In this document: piece after piece, positions 41,329 to 50,506 of the stretch
Layout of the letters: each line of letters opens with the position of its first letter
How positions within the stretch are numbered: the stretch's first letter is position 1
Source: an uncultured Pelagibacteraceae bacterium
Lineage (GTDB): Bacteria; Pseudomonadota; Alphaproteobacteria; Pelagibacterales; Pelagibacteraceae
Assembly: GCA_902560685.1 (NCBI GenBank)
Contig: CACEMT010000004.1
Coordinates: forward strand, 1 to 64,000
Reading direction: 5' to 3'
Length of the DNA: 64,000 nucleotides
Program-made: the position numbers and the translations under genes
Notes under the pieces: generated by a model
Database searches by the model: none
The model's input: the letters and a program-made list of their open reading frames with translations, nothing else
Told to the model about the DNA's origin: nothing

Positions 41329-42479
41329 TGGGACTTCATTTTTCAAAAGAAGAATTTGCATCAAGAAAATCTAAGGTTTTAAAATCCATGAAAGAGCAAA
41401 ACATAGATGCTCTACTTATGTTTAGGCAAGAGTCTATGTATTGGTTAACTGGATATGACAGTTTTGGCTATGTTTTTTTTCAAACTTTAATTCTAGATCA
41501 AAAAGGAAATGTTGTGTTATTAACTAGAGTACCTGATTTAAGACAAGCGCAAAACACCTCAAATATTGAAGATATAAGAATTTGGATTGATAAAGATGGA
41601 TCAAATCCAACTGATGATCTTAAAGTTATTTTAGATGAACTTAATCTTAAAGGTAAAAAATTAGGTGTTGAGTATGAAGCTTACGGTCTTACGGGAAGAA
41701 ATGCTTTAAGATTAAATAAATCTTTAGAAAATTATTGTTCTATTGAAGATAAGTCAGAATTAATTACAAAATTAAGAGTAGTAAAATCAAAAGAAGAGAT
41801 TGTTTATGTTAAAAAAGCTGCTGGACTGGCAGATAAAGCTTTAGAGGAAGTCTGGAAATATGCAAAATCTGGAGTAAGTGAGTCAAAAATTCTAGCTGAA
41901 ATGAATAGAATAATATTTGAAGGGGGTGGAGATTATCCTGCAAATGAATTTATAATTGGATCTGGAAATAATGCTCTTCTTTGCAGATATCAAGCAGAGA
42001 AGAAAATATTACAAAATCCAGATCAATTAAGTATTGAATGGGCTGGAACTTACAGACACTATCATTCTGCTATGTTTAGAACATTGCCAATTGGTAAAGC
42101 AGATTCTAATCATTACAAAATGCATGAAGCTTGTATTGAAGCATTAAAAAATTGTGAAAATAAATTAAAACCAGGAAACAAAGTGGGTGAAGTTTTTGAT
42201 GTACATGCAAAGACATTTGATGATCTTGGATATAATAAATCAAGAATGAATGCTTGTGGATATTCTTTGGGAAATACTTTTTCTCCTAATTGGATGGATT
42301 GGCCAATGCTTTATACAGGCAACCCATATGTGATAGAACCGGGTAATATATTTTTTATGCATATGATTTTAATGGATTCTGAAAATCAATTAGCAATGAA
42401 TTTAGGCGAAACATATCTGGTTACTGATAATGGCAATGAGAGATTGGGTAAGCAAAAATTAGACTTGGTAATTCTTTAA
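41328..42479 (+). CDS. M24-fold (creatinase/ectoine hydrolase-like) protein without metal ligands
   Basis: 383 aa from ATG 41328 (TAATG overlap with the M23 gene). It has the two-domain creatinase/prolidase architecture: N-terminal domain to about residue 150, then the pita-bread domain. The five metal ligands of M24 peptidases (D, D, H, E, E) read E237, A248, Y312, H345 and E361, so a dinuclear metal site is unlikely. The pattern YRHYHSAMFRT resembles the metal-free creatinase and ectoine hydrolase (DoeA/EutD) branch. It therefore probably hydrolyses a small C-N bond rather than a peptide. Confidence 0.82.
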   Translation: MGLHFSKEEFASRKSKVLKSMKEQNIDALLMFRQESMYWLTGYDSFGYVFFQTLILDQKGNVVLLTRVPDLRQAQNTSNIEDIRIWIDKDGSNPTDDLKVILDELNLKGKKLGVEYEAYGLTGRNALRLNKSLENYCSIEDKSELITKLRVVKSKEEIVYVKKAAGLADKALEEVWKYAKSGVSESKILAEMNRIIFEGGGDYPANEFIIGSGNNALLCRYQAEKKILQNPDQLSIEWAGTYRHYHSAMFRTLPIGKADSNHYKMHEACIEALKNCENKLKPGNKVGEVFDVHAKTFDDLGYNKSRMNACGYSLGNTFSPNWMDWPMLYTGNPYVIEPGNIFFMHMILMDSENQLAMNLGETYLVTDNGNERLGKQKLDLVIL

Positions 42480-42488
42480 ATATCTTAA

Positions 42489-44327
42489 CTAATCTAATTT
42501 AAATTTATCAGAATAATTATTCTTAAAATTTTTGTTTTGATTTTTTTTATCTAGATAACAATTTCCTATAACTAACGAGTCAAGTTCAGTGCCCATAAAA
42601 CAATTATAAGCATCCTCAGGAGTATTAACTATTGGCTCTCCTCTAACATTAAACGATGTATTAACTAAAATAGGGCATTGTGTTGTATCCTTAAATTTTT
42701 TAAGTAATTTAAAGTATTTGGGATTAGTATCTTTATGCACAGTTTGAATTCTTGCGGAATAATCTACATGGGTAACTGCTGGTATTTCTGACCGTTTAAT
42801 ATTCAACTTTTCAATTCCAAAAAGTTTTTTTTGTTCATCATTCATTTCAATTTTTTTATTTTTACTTACACTTGATACCATCAACATATATGGGCTATCT
42901 TCGTTAATATTAAACCATTCTGATAAATCCTCTCTTAATACTGAGGGTGCAAATGGTCTAAAACTTTCTCTATATTTAACTTTTAAATTTAAATTTTTTT
43001 GCATAATTTCCGACCTTGGATCTCCTAATATTGACCTTGCACCTAAAGCCCTAGGGCCAAATTCCATTCGTCCTTGAAACCATCCAATTGCTTTTCCATT
43101 TTTTAAATCATCAACTGTTTTATTAATAACGGTTTCTTCATCTAGGACTTCAAACTTAGCTCCAATTTTATTTAATTCATTATTTATTTCTTCATCTGAA
43201 AACTGGGGACCCAAATATGAACCTTTCATATCATCAGTGGATGAAATATTTCTTTCTTTATTTTTTTCTAAATGCCAAAAAGCAAGAGCTGCGCCAAGTG
43301 ATCCTCCTGCGTCTCCTGCTGCTGGCTGCACCCATATCTTATCAAAAATTTTATTTTCAAGAATTTTACCATTTGCAACACAGTTTAAAGCTACACCGCC
43401 TGCAAGACATAAATTTGGAACTTTGAACTCATCTCTTAAAGACTTTGTAAGTTTTATCATTACCTCTTCCGTTACTTTTTGTATTGATGAAGCAATATCC
43501 ATATGAAACTGTGTAATTTCATCTTTTGTTGGATCTCTGGGTTTTTGACCAAATAATTCATCAAATTTTGAATTGGTCATAGTCAAACCTGTGGCATAGT
43601 TGAAATAATCTTGATTTAATTTAAATGATCCATCAGTTTTTATATCAATTAAATTGTTTTTTATTTTTTCAACATATTTTGGCTCACCATATGGGGCAAG
43701 ACCCATTAATTTATACTCTCCACTGTTTACTTTAAATCCTGTGTAATACGTAAACGCCGAGTACAAAAGTCCTAATGAGTGAGGAAAATGTATTTCTTTT
43801 TTTATCTCTAATTTATTATTTTCACCAATAGCAACTGTTGTTGTTGCCCATTCACCAACACCATCGGCTGTTAAAACAACTGCTTTTTCAAATGGTGAAG
43901 GAAAAAAAGCACTTGCAGCATGGCTTAAATGATGTTCGGAAAAGAATAATTTACTCTCATCTTTAAAAGAAGAATCATGCTGTTTGAATAAATCCATTAA
44001 CATTTTTTTTTGAAATAATTTTTCTTTTAACCAAATTGGGATTGCTTTTAAAAATTGATTAAATCCTCTGGGAGCAAATGCAACATAAGTTTCTAAAAGT
44101 CTCTCAAATTTTAAAAAAGGTTTTTCAAAAAAAACTATTTGGTCCAGGTCTTTAAATTTAATATTAGAATATTTTAAAACAAATTCTACAGCATGAAATG
44201 GATAGTCTGAGTCATGCTTTTTTCTTGTAAATCTCTCTTCTTGTGCGGCAGCAATAATTTCACCATCAATCAAAACTGTAGCAGCACTATCGTGATAAAA
44301 TGCAGATATTCCTAAAATTTTTGACAC
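42489..44327 (-). CDS. Carbamoyltransferase (NodU/CmcH family, SxtI-like)
   Basis: 612 aa, complete two-domain O-carbamoyltransferase: N-terminal Kae1/TobZ-like ASKHA domain with HHLSHAASAFF (H132, H136 metal ligands), then the YrdC-like C-terminal domain beginning near MEFGPRALGARSILGDPR. These enzymes make carbamoyl-adenylate from carbamoyl phosphate and ATP and transfer the carbamoyl to a hydroxyl. Start is GTG at 44327, just after the stop of the small SxtK-like gene. The acceptor is unknown. The gene neighbourhood matches the sxtI-sxtJ-sxtK trio. Confidence 0.9.
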   Translation of the reverse strand: MSKILGISAFYHDSAATVLIDGEIIAAAQEERFTRKKHDSDYPFHAVEFVLKYSNIKFKDLDQIVFFEKPFLKFERLLETYVAFAPRGFNQFLKAIPIWLKEKLFQKKMLMDLFKQHDSSFKDESKLFFSEHHLSHAASAFFPSPFEKAVVLTADGVGEWATTTVAIGENNKLEIKKEIHFPHSLGLLYSAFTYYTGFKVNSGEYKLMGLAPYGEPKYVEKIKNNLIDIKTDGSFKLNQDYFNYATGLTMTNSKFDELFGQKPRDPTKDEITQFHMDIASSIQKVTEEVMIKLTKSLRDEFKVPNLCLAGGVALNCVANGKILENKIFDKIWVQPAAGDAGGSLGAALAFWHLEKNKERNISSTDDMKGSYLGPQFSDEEINNELNKIGAKFEVLDEETVINKTVDDLKNGKAIGWFQGRMEFGPRALGARSILGDPRSEIMQKNLNLKVKYRESFRPFAPSVLREDLSEWFNINEDSPYMLMVSSVSKNKKIEMNDEQKKLFGIEKLNIKRSEIPAVTHVDYSARIQTVHKDTNPKYFKLLKKFKDTTQCPILVNTSFNVRGEPIVNTPEDAYNCFMGTELDSLVIGNCYLDKKNQNKNFKNNYSDKFKLD

Positions 44328-44328
44328 A

Positions 44329-44478
44329 CTAAAATATTGTATAAATTAATGGAGCAACTGCAGAACCTTGGCTAAGAATGATCAATGCTCCAAATGCAAT
44401 CAGGGCAATAAATATTGGTAACAACCAATATTTTTTTCTTTCTTTAAAAAATCTAAAAAATTCAATTAAAAAGCTCAT
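44329..44478 (-). CDS. DUF5989-type small membrane protein (SxtK-like)
   Basis: 49 aa: MSFLIEFFRFFKERKKYWLL, one membrane helix, then ILSQGSAVAPLIYTIF. The basic FxxFFKERKKYW start and the SQGSAVAPLIYT end are the recognisable pattern of the DUF5989 family, which accompanies carbamoyltransferases and corresponds to SxtK of saxitoxin clusters. It ends 1 nt before the GTG of the carbamoyltransferase. Function unknown. Confidence 0.85.
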   Translation of the reverse strand: MSFLIEFFRFFKERKKYWLLPIFIALIAFGALIILSQGSAVAPLIYTIF

Positions 44479-44543
44479 AAACAATTAAAAAACTTATAAA
44501 ATATTTAATAAATAAAGCAATGAATTTTATCTTTTGATAAAAA

Positions 44544-45443
44544 TTATCTTTTTTTACCTATCAAAACAAATAAGCCACCATCAGATCCAAGGTTATTAAA
44601 AATCATTGTTATTTGCTTTAAAAATCTTGTTAAATAATTACCTCTACTTTGTTTAGTAAATAAATCAGAATTGTCAGGTGTCTCAAAATCACAAGAAGGT
44701 ATAGATGAAATAAACTCAATATTATTTTTATCAAACCAATCTAATACTTCATCAATTGTATGTAAACTTTCTTGTGGATGTGAATATTGATCTTGTATCC
44801 ATGCATCTTGTTCTTCTTCTGAAACTTTTAATTTTTTAAGTGTTGGATCAAGTATTTTTAAAATTTTTTTTCCAAATATTTTATATAAATATTTTCTTAT
44901 TATAGTTCTCACTCTACCAAATCTGTTATAAAGACCTACTAATATATAACCTTCTTTTTTAAGTGATTTTGAAATTATACAAAAAGATTTGTATGGGTCT
45001 TTTGTGTGATGCAAAACTCCATTGCACCAAATAAAATCAAAAAAATGTTCCACTAACACATCATCTAATATATCGATATTAACAAATTCAATATTATTTA
45101 TATTATTTTTGTCAGCAAAATTTTTAGCAACTTTTAAAGATTCAAGCGTCGCATCTAACGAAACAATTTGATTATTATTACCTGTAGAAAAATAAATGGA
45201 AAGTTGTCCAGTACCACAACCTACTTCTAAAACATTTTTATTATAACCAACAAAATCTTTAAATTTACTTGCAAGATAATTATTATTACCTTTTTTTGAA
45301 ATTGTTATTTTGTCATCATCAATTTTATAATTAGGAAATGGTTTGTTTGTATAAAATTTAGTTACTTTTTTTGCTATTTTATCCTCAATTTTTGACGATT
45401 TAATACCATCAACTAACTCTAATTTAGTTTTTAGATATTTCAT
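44544..45443 (-). CDS. Class I SAM-dependent methyltransferase
   Basis: 299 aa. The SAM-binding motif VLEVGCGTGQ is at 71-80, with VSLDATLESLKVAKNFA after it and FDFIWCNGVLHHTKDPYKSF as motif IV-V. The N-terminal FYTNKPFPNY stretch is typical of a group of methyltransferases found in surface-polymer and secondary-metabolite clusters. It lies between the SxtJ-like gene (10-bp gap) and the SxtK-like gene (65-bp gap). Its substrate is probably the same molecule as the carbamoyltransferase's, by inference from position. Confidence 0.88.
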   Translation of the reverse strand: MKYLKTKLELVDGIKSSKIEDKIAKKVTKFYTNKPFPNYKIDDDKITISKKGNNNYLASKFKDFVGYNKNVLEVGCGTGQLSIYFSTGNNNQIVSLDATLESLKVAKNFADKNNINNIEFVNIDILDDVLVEHFFDFIWCNGVLHHTKDPYKSFCIISKSLKKEGYILVGLYNRFGRVRTIIRKYLYKIFGKKILKILDPTLKKLKVSEEEQDAWIQDQYSHPQESLHTIDEVLDWFDKNNIEFISSIPSCDFETPDNSDLFTKQSRGNYLTRFLKQITMIFNNLGSDGGLFVLIGKKR

Positions 45444-45453
45444 TGCATCATTT

Positions 45454-45846
45454 TTAAAACTGATCCTTCATTTTTGAGGGAATCTTTTTTTTTAAAGTCC
45501 AATAAGTCTTTTTATTTTTATCTAATTTTAAATTTAATACATCTTTTCCAAATAATTTCATTATTAATCCTATTGGGGTTATTATACCAAAATAAACAAC
45601 CCCCATTACTATTGGAGAAACAATTATACCAAGTAGAGCTCCAAGTCTCATCCAAAGTTTATTGAAAGGCGTTAGAATTTTTGAATTCAATAAGCCTAAG
45701 ATTAAAAAAATTATAGAAACAATTATTGACCAAATTCTTATATTTCCGTCATTAAGTAGTGGCCATAAAGCAATTATAATAAATATAACAAAAAAAACTA
45801 ATCCAAAACTTTTATTAGAACTTATTTTAATTTCTTTCTGTTTCAT
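45454..45846 (-). CDS. SxtJ-like membrane protein
   Basis: 130 aa. Three to four hydrophobic helices: about 13-30, 35-52, 65-95. The stretch FNKLWMRLGALLGIIVSPIVMGVVYF and the ending KTYWTLKKK are the pattern of SxtJ-family proteins that accompany carbamoyltransferases. Function unknown; a membrane platform for the carbamoyltransferase is a plausible guess. It is 15 bp after the 68-aa gene. Confidence 0.8.
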   Translation of the reverse strand: MKQKEIKISSNKSFGLVFFVIFIIIALWPLLNDGNIRIWSIIVSIIFLILGLLNSKILTPFNKLWMRLGALLGIIVSPIVMGVVYFGIITPIGLIMKLFGKDVLNLKLDKNKKTYWTLKKKIPSKMKDQF

Positions 45847-45861
45847 GTTAATTAAAGTTTA

Positions 45862-46068
45862 CTAATTATTAAGACTTTGCAGTATTTCTTCCTCACATTT
45901 TTTTTTAACTAAATCTTTATCAATATTCTTATTAGTTTGCATTTTAGCTAAAACACAAGCAGAAATAGTCTTATTAATATTAAAATCTCTATAATTATTT
46001 CTTGCAAAATATAATAGAATTAAAGCGATAATTATAAATATTAGATAATTTAGTATTTTTTTATTCAT
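45862..46068 (-). CDS. 68-aa membrane-anchored protein of unknown function
   Basis: One N-terminal membrane helix (about residues 7-22, LIFIIIALILLYFA) followed by a soluble, charged tail with two cysteines (SACVLAKMQ and KKKCEEEI). It could be a periplasmic anchor protein with a disulfide. First gene of the carbamoyltransferase cluster, divergent from the thiolase. Not recognised. Confidence 0.65.
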   Translation of the reverse strand: MNKKILNYLIFIIIALILLYFARNNYRDFNINKTISACVLAKMQTNKNIDKDLVKKKCEEEILQSLNN

Positions 46069-46095
46069 CTTAAAATTAATACCTATATTATATAC

Positions 46096-46115
46096 TATTA
46101 ATTGTGTAATTAATA
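46096..46115. promoter_or_regulatory. 20-bp palindrome in the divergent promoter region
   Basis: TATTAATT-GTGT-AATTAATA, perfect 8-bp arms, lies 4 bp before the thiolase start and 28 bp before the 68-aa gene on the other strand. Size and place fit an operator for a dimeric repressor. The arms contain only A and T, so chance is a real alternative in this genome. Confidence 0.3.
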
Positions 46116-46118
46116 ATT

Positions 46119-47294
46119 ATGAACAGTGATGATGATATTATAATAACGTCAGCTTTTAGAACTCCAATAGGTTCGTTTCAAGGGAGTCTAAAAAATCACA
46201 AAGCAACAGAGCTTGGAACTGCTGTTGTTAAAAGATGCATGGAACATTCAAATCTAAATGGTTCTGAAATTGACACAGTTATACTAGGACAAGTATTACA
46301 AGCTGGATGTGGACAAAATCCTGCAAGACAAACAGCAATTAATTCGGGAATAGATATAGATAAAACTGCTACAACTATTAATCAAGTGTGTGGGTCTGGT
46401 TTGGCTGCAATAACTTTAGGTTTTAGTTCCTTGAAACTAAATGATGCAAATATTGTTATCGCGGGAGGTCAAGAAAGTATGACTAATTCACCACATTACT
46501 TAAATTACAGAATGGAAGAAAATTTAAGTGAAGATAAATTAAAAGATACAATGCTTATTGATGGGTTGATAGATGCCTACGATGATTATCACATGGGAGT
46601 AACAGCTGAAAATGTTGCAGAAAAATATCAGATAACAAGAAATGATCAGGACAGTTTTGCATTTAACTCACAAAAAAAAGCAATAAAAGCTATTAGTGAA
46701 AATAAATTTAAAGAAGAAATAGTTCCAATTAAATTAAAAGACCAAAAGTTTTTTGATAAAGATGAATATCCAAGAGCAGATACAAATTTAGAAAAATTGT
46801 CAAATCTAAAAACAGTTTTTAAAAAAAATGGCACAGTAACTGCGGGAAATGCATCTGGGTTAAATGATGGTGCTGCAGCAGTAACTTTAATGAATTATAA
46901 AACTTCAAAAGATAAAGGTTTAAAGCCAATTGCTAAAATTGTTTCATGGGCACAAAGTGGTGTAGATCCAAAATTAATGGGAACTGGCCCAATACCTGCT
47001 TCTAAATTAGCATTAAAAAAAGCTGGATGGAATATTAATGATTTAGATTTAGTTGAATCTAATGAAGCATTTGCAGCTCAGTCTGTTGCAGTAATAAAAG
47101 AACTTGGACTTAAGAATGATATAGTAAATGTTAACGGTGGTGCAATTGCTCTTGGGCATCCTATTGGAGCTTCGGGTGCAAGAATATTAGTAACATTGAT
47201 ACATGAAATGCAAAAAAGAAAGTGTAAAAAAGGTTTAGCTACACTTTGTATTGGTGGTGGAATGGGTATTTCAATGTGTATTGAAAATATTTAA
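46119..47294 (+). CDS. Acetyl-CoA C-acetyltransferase (thiolase)
   Basis: 391 aa. Joins two acetyl-CoA to acetoacetyl-CoA or cleaves 3-ketoacyl-CoA. Catalytic residues: Cys91 in [10 protein letters not shown], His347 in [17 protein letters not shown] and Cys377 in LCIGGGMG. Length and motifs fit the biosynthetic PhaA/AtoB class. It stands alone on the plus strand; its stop abuts the stop of the convergent flavoprotein gene. Confidence 0.93.
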   Translation: MNSDDDIIITSAFRTPIGSFQGSLKNHKATELGTAVVKRCMEHSNLNGSEIDTVILGQVLQAGCGQNPARQTAINSGIDIDKTATTINQVCGSGLAAITLGFSSLKLNDANIVIAGGQESMTNSPHYLNYRMEENLSEDKLKDTMLIDGLIDAYDDYHMGVTAENVAEKYQITRNDQDSFAFNSQKKAIKAISENKFKEEIVPIKLKDQKFFDKDEYPRADTNLEKLSNLKTVFKKNGTVTAGNASGLNDGAAAVTLMNYKTSKDKGLKPIAKIVSWAQSGVDPKLMGTGPIPASKLALKKAGWNINDLDLVESNEAFAAQSVAVIKELGLKNDIVNVNGGAIALGHPIGASGARILVTLIHEMQKRKCKKGLATLCIGGGMGISMCIENI

Positions 47295-48599
47295 TTAAAT
47301 TTCTGACTTTGCTCTTAATCTTTCAAAAAATAATCTTGTTTGAACACCTAAATTTAAAATAGGGTTTGGTGGCAACCAGTTTGGTTTAACTCTTTTATTT
47401 ATTATTTCAATTTCATTAGATTGCTGATCAGATGCCATTATAGCAATTTGTTCGCCGAATAATGTTCCAACACCTATTCCGGAACCATTATAACAACCTG
47501 CAACATATATATTTTTATCAATCATTTCAAAAATTTGAGAACTATTTCTACTTCTTGAAACAATTCCAGACCAACTATCATCTATTAAGTTGGTTTTTAA
47601 AGTTGGAAATCTTTTAATCAAACCTTTTAAATGTATGAGTTTTCTTTTCTCAAGATCATATTTGGACATTGAATAAGGATTTTTCATTTCAGCCGTATTT
47701 CTTATTAATAATCTTCTATCCTTAGTAAAACGAATTGTAGCACCCATTGGTCTTATTGGTAAAACTCCCCACTCCTTTGGTTCACCAAGAGATTTAAATT
47801 CTTCATCATCTAAAGGCCTTGTCATACTGGCAGTAAGAGTTAATGGAAAATTAAAATTTTTTTTTACGTTTAGCGATTTTAAAAAACCATTAGTACAAAA
47901 AATAATTTTATTTGTTTGAATTGAATTTTTTTCAAATTGACAATCAATAAAATTATTATTTTTATTCCATTTAATTAATGGACTATTTTCATATAATTCA
48001 ACATTTTTTGGTAACACATCTATCATTGCACGTACTAATTTGGCTGGATTAATCAATATTCCACCTTCAGTAAAAACTGCAATTTTATAAAAACTTGTAC
48101 CTAATTTATTTTCTAATTCTTTGTGATTTAAAATTTTGTTATTAAAATTTAATTTTGATAAAAGCTCACTAAATTTTTTAGCTATCGATATATCTTTAAT
48201 ATTCGATGATGCAAAGTATTTGCCACATTCGTTCCAATCACAGTCCACCTGATATTGTTTAATAAATTTTTTAACAGCCGTAATTCCTAAATTATAAATT
48301 TTAACTTTTGTTTTATAATTATTAATATCTTTATTTGAAGTAAAACCATCATTTAAAGTTGTATCAACTAGATAACCAGAATTACGAGAGCTTGATCCTT
48401 CTCCTGCTAATTGAGCATCAACAATAATAATTTTTTTATTTGAGTTTATTTCTGATAGTTTTCTTGCTGTCGATAATCCTGTATAACCAGCTCCAACGAT
48501 TAAATAATCACATTTTTGATTTTGATTTAATAATTTAAAGTTTTTTCGTCGTTGTAAATTATTTAACCATCCACATGAATTATCATTAATTATTTTCAT
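47295..48599 (-). CDS. DAO-family FAD-dependent amine oxidase/dehydrogenase
   Basis: 434 aa. FAD motif YLIVGAGYTGLSTARKL is near residue 33, with IIVDAQLAGEGSSSRNSGY next, typical of PuuB/OrdL-like enzymes that oxidise primary or secondary amines. The C-terminal FAD motif SGIGVGTLFGEQIA is present. It lies 40 bp downstream of xsc on the same strand. The large subunit of taurine dehydrogenase (TauY) belongs to the same superfamily, so a role in making sulfoacetaldehyde from taurine is possible. That is inference only. Confidence 0.85.
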   Translation of the reverse strand: MKIINDNSCGWLNNLQRRKNFKLLNQNQKCDYLIVGAGYTGLSTARKLSEINSNKKIIIVDAQLAGEGSSSRNSGYLVDTTLNDGFTSNKDINNYKTKVKIYNLGITAVKKFIKQYQVDCDWNECGKYFASSNIKDISIAKKFSELLSKLNFNNKILNHKELENKLGTSFYKIAVFTEGGILINPAKLVRAMIDVLPKNVELYENSPLIKWNKNNNFIDCQFEKNSIQTNKIIFCTNGFLKSLNVKKNFNFPLTLTASMTRPLDDEEFKSLGEPKEWGVLPIRPMGATIRFTKDRRLLIRNTAEMKNPYSMSKYDLEKRKLIHLKGLIKRFPTLKTNLIDDSWSGIVSRSRNSSQIFEMIDKNIYVAGCYNGSGIGVGTLFGEQIAIMASDQQSNEIEIINKRVKPNWLPPNPILNLGVQTRLFFERLRAKSEI

Positions 48600-48639
48600 T
48601 GAATTAAGATTATACTGAACCTAATTCAATATAGATAAT

Positions 48640-50424
48640 TTAATTTATTGCTGATTTTTGTGGCTTCATATCCTTTTTATTAATGCCTGCAACCTCGACT
48701 GGTTTTTTCATAGCATCTCTTCTAAAAGGTTCGCCTAGTTCTTGATTAAGAATAACTTCAATAAATGTTGTTATTCCTTTTTTTTGATCTTCGCACGATT
48801 GTTTAATAGCTTTTGTTGTTTCTTCCATTGTTTTAACAGTAACTCCTTTTAAACCACATGCATTAGCTACTTTTGCATAACTTAATTCAGGATCTAATTC
48901 GGTTCCAACAAAATTATCATCAAACCAAAGAATTGAATTTCTTTTTTCTGCTCCCCATTGATAATTTCTGAAAATAACCATTGTAATTTTTGGCCATTCT
49001 TTTCTTGCACATGAGCTCATTTCATTCATGCTTATCCCAAAAGCTCCGTCACCAGCAAACCCTATTACTGGCGTATCTGGACATCCAATTTTTGCACCTA
49101 GTATTGATGGAAAACCATATCCGCATGGTCCAAATAAACCTGGTGCTAAATACTTTCTTCCTTTTTCAAATGTTGGATAAGCATTTCCTATTGCACAATT
49201 ATTTCCTATATCAGATGAAATTATAACATCTTCGGGCATACCAGCTTGTATTGCTCTCCATGCTTGTCTTGGGGACATTCTATCACTATCTCTTTCTCTT
49301 GCTTCTTTATTCCAAACTGTTCCTGGGTCATCATCTTCATGATCTAAGCTTGTCAATGTCTGAAGCCACGCAGATTTAGTTTGGTGTATTAAATTTTTTC
49401 TTTCTTCTCTTCCCTTCTCCCCAGCATTTGAAGATAATTTTTCAAGAATTTGTTGAGAAACCAATTTTGCATCACCACAGATACCAACTGTAACCTTTTT
49501 AGTTAATCCAATTCTATCTGAATTCATATCTACTTGAATAATTTTTGCATCTTTCGGCCAATAATCTAATCCATAACCAGGTAAAGTTGAAAATGGATTT
49601 AATCTTGTACCAAGTGCAAGAACTACATCAGCTTTTGAAATTAATTGCATTGCAGCTTTTGAACCATTATATCCTAAAGGACCTACTGCCAAAGGATGAC
49701 TGCCTGGAAAACTATCATTATGCTGGTAACCGCTACAAACAGGAGAGTCTAATTTTTCTGCAAGTTTTTTACAATCTTCTATAGCGCCTCCAATAACAAC
49801 TCCTGCTCCAGATAGTATTACAGGAAATTTTGCTTCAGATAATAATTTTGCAGCTTTATTTATTGCATCTGAGCCACCACCCTGTCTCTCTAGCCTCACA
49901 ATTGGAGGAAGCTCAATATCAATAATTTGAGTCCAATAATCTCTTGGAACATTAATTTGAGCTGGTGCTGAACCTCTAATTGCTTTTTCAATAACTCTAT
50001 TCAATACTTCGGCCATTCTAGATGGATCTCTAACTTCTTCTTGGTAGCAAACCATGTCTTTAAATAAATTCATTTGTTCAACTTCTTGAAATCCACCTTG
50101 TCCCATAGTTTTATTTGCAGCTTGAGGTGTAACTAAAAGTAATGGTGTATGGTTCCAGTAAGCTGTTTTGATTGGGGTAACTAAACCAGTTATACCTGGA
50201 CCATTTTGTGCAATGACCATAGACATTTTTCCAGTAGCTCTTGTGTAGCCATCAGCTATTAATCCACCATTAGTTTCGTGTGCAACATCCCAAAAAGTAA
50301 TACCAGCTTTAGGAAATAAATCAGAAATAGGCATAAATGCTGAACCAATTATTCCAAAGGCATGTTCTATACCATGCATTTGAAGAACTTTTACAAATGC
50401 CTCTTCTGTATTCATTTTTGTCAT
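48640..50424 (-). CDS. xsc: Sulfoacetaldehyde acetyltransferase
   Basis: 594 aa thiamine-diphosphate enzyme that converts sulfoacetaldehyde and phosphate to acetyl phosphate and sulfite. ThDP glutamate is E50 (WDVAHETNGG) and the Mg/ThDP motif runs from GDG at 458-460 to N487. The segments IGSAFMPISDLFPKAGITFW and VMGQGGFQEVEQM-like region (KTMGQGGFQEVEQMNLF) are typical of Xsc rather than acetolactate synthase. Divergent from suyAB with an 82-bp shared promoter region. Confidence 0.93.
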   Translation of the reverse strand: MTKMNTEEAFVKVLQMHGIEHAFGIIGSAFMPISDLFPKAGITFWDVAHETNGGLIADGYTRATGKMSMVIAQNGPGITGLVTPIKTAYWNHTPLLLVTPQAANKTMGQGGFQEVEQMNLFKDMVCYQEEVRDPSRMAEVLNRVIEKAIRGSAPAQINVPRDYWTQIIDIELPPIVRLERQGGGSDAINKAAKLLSEAKFPVILSGAGVVIGGAIEDCKKLAEKLDSPVCSGYQHNDSFPGSHPLAVGPLGYNGSKAAMQLISKADVVLALGTRLNPFSTLPGYGLDYWPKDAKIIQVDMNSDRIGLTKKVTVGICGDAKLVSQQILEKLSSNAGEKGREERKNLIHQTKSAWLQTLTSLDHEDDDPGTVWNKEARERDSDRMSPRQAWRAIQAGMPEDVIISSDIGNNCAIGNAYPTFEKGRKYLAPGLFGPCGYGFPSILGAKIGCPDTPVIGFAGDGAFGISMNEMSSCARKEWPKITMVIFRNYQWGAEKRNSILWFDDNFVGTELDPELSYAKVANACGLKGVTVKTMEETTKAIKQSCEDQKKGITTFIEVILNQELGEPFRRDAMKKPVEVAGINKKDMKPQKSAIN

Positions 50425-50506
50425 ATAAATTCTTTCTTAATATAAAATTTTTATTTGTTTAAGGACATGATTAATATATAAGATCAAAGAAATTTCAAAC
50501 AAAGAA

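Noticed and set aside
44525-44542. TTTTATC-TTTT-GATAAAA hairpin after the methyltransferase gene
   Set aside because: Stem is almost all A/T and has no T-run in the transcribed direction; probably chance in this AT-rich spacer rather than a terminator.
50425-50506. TTTGTTT / AAACAAA inverted repeat between xsc and suyA
   Set aside because: Seven A/T-dominated bases separated by about 35 nt; too weak to call an operator, although some control site is likely in this divergent spacer.
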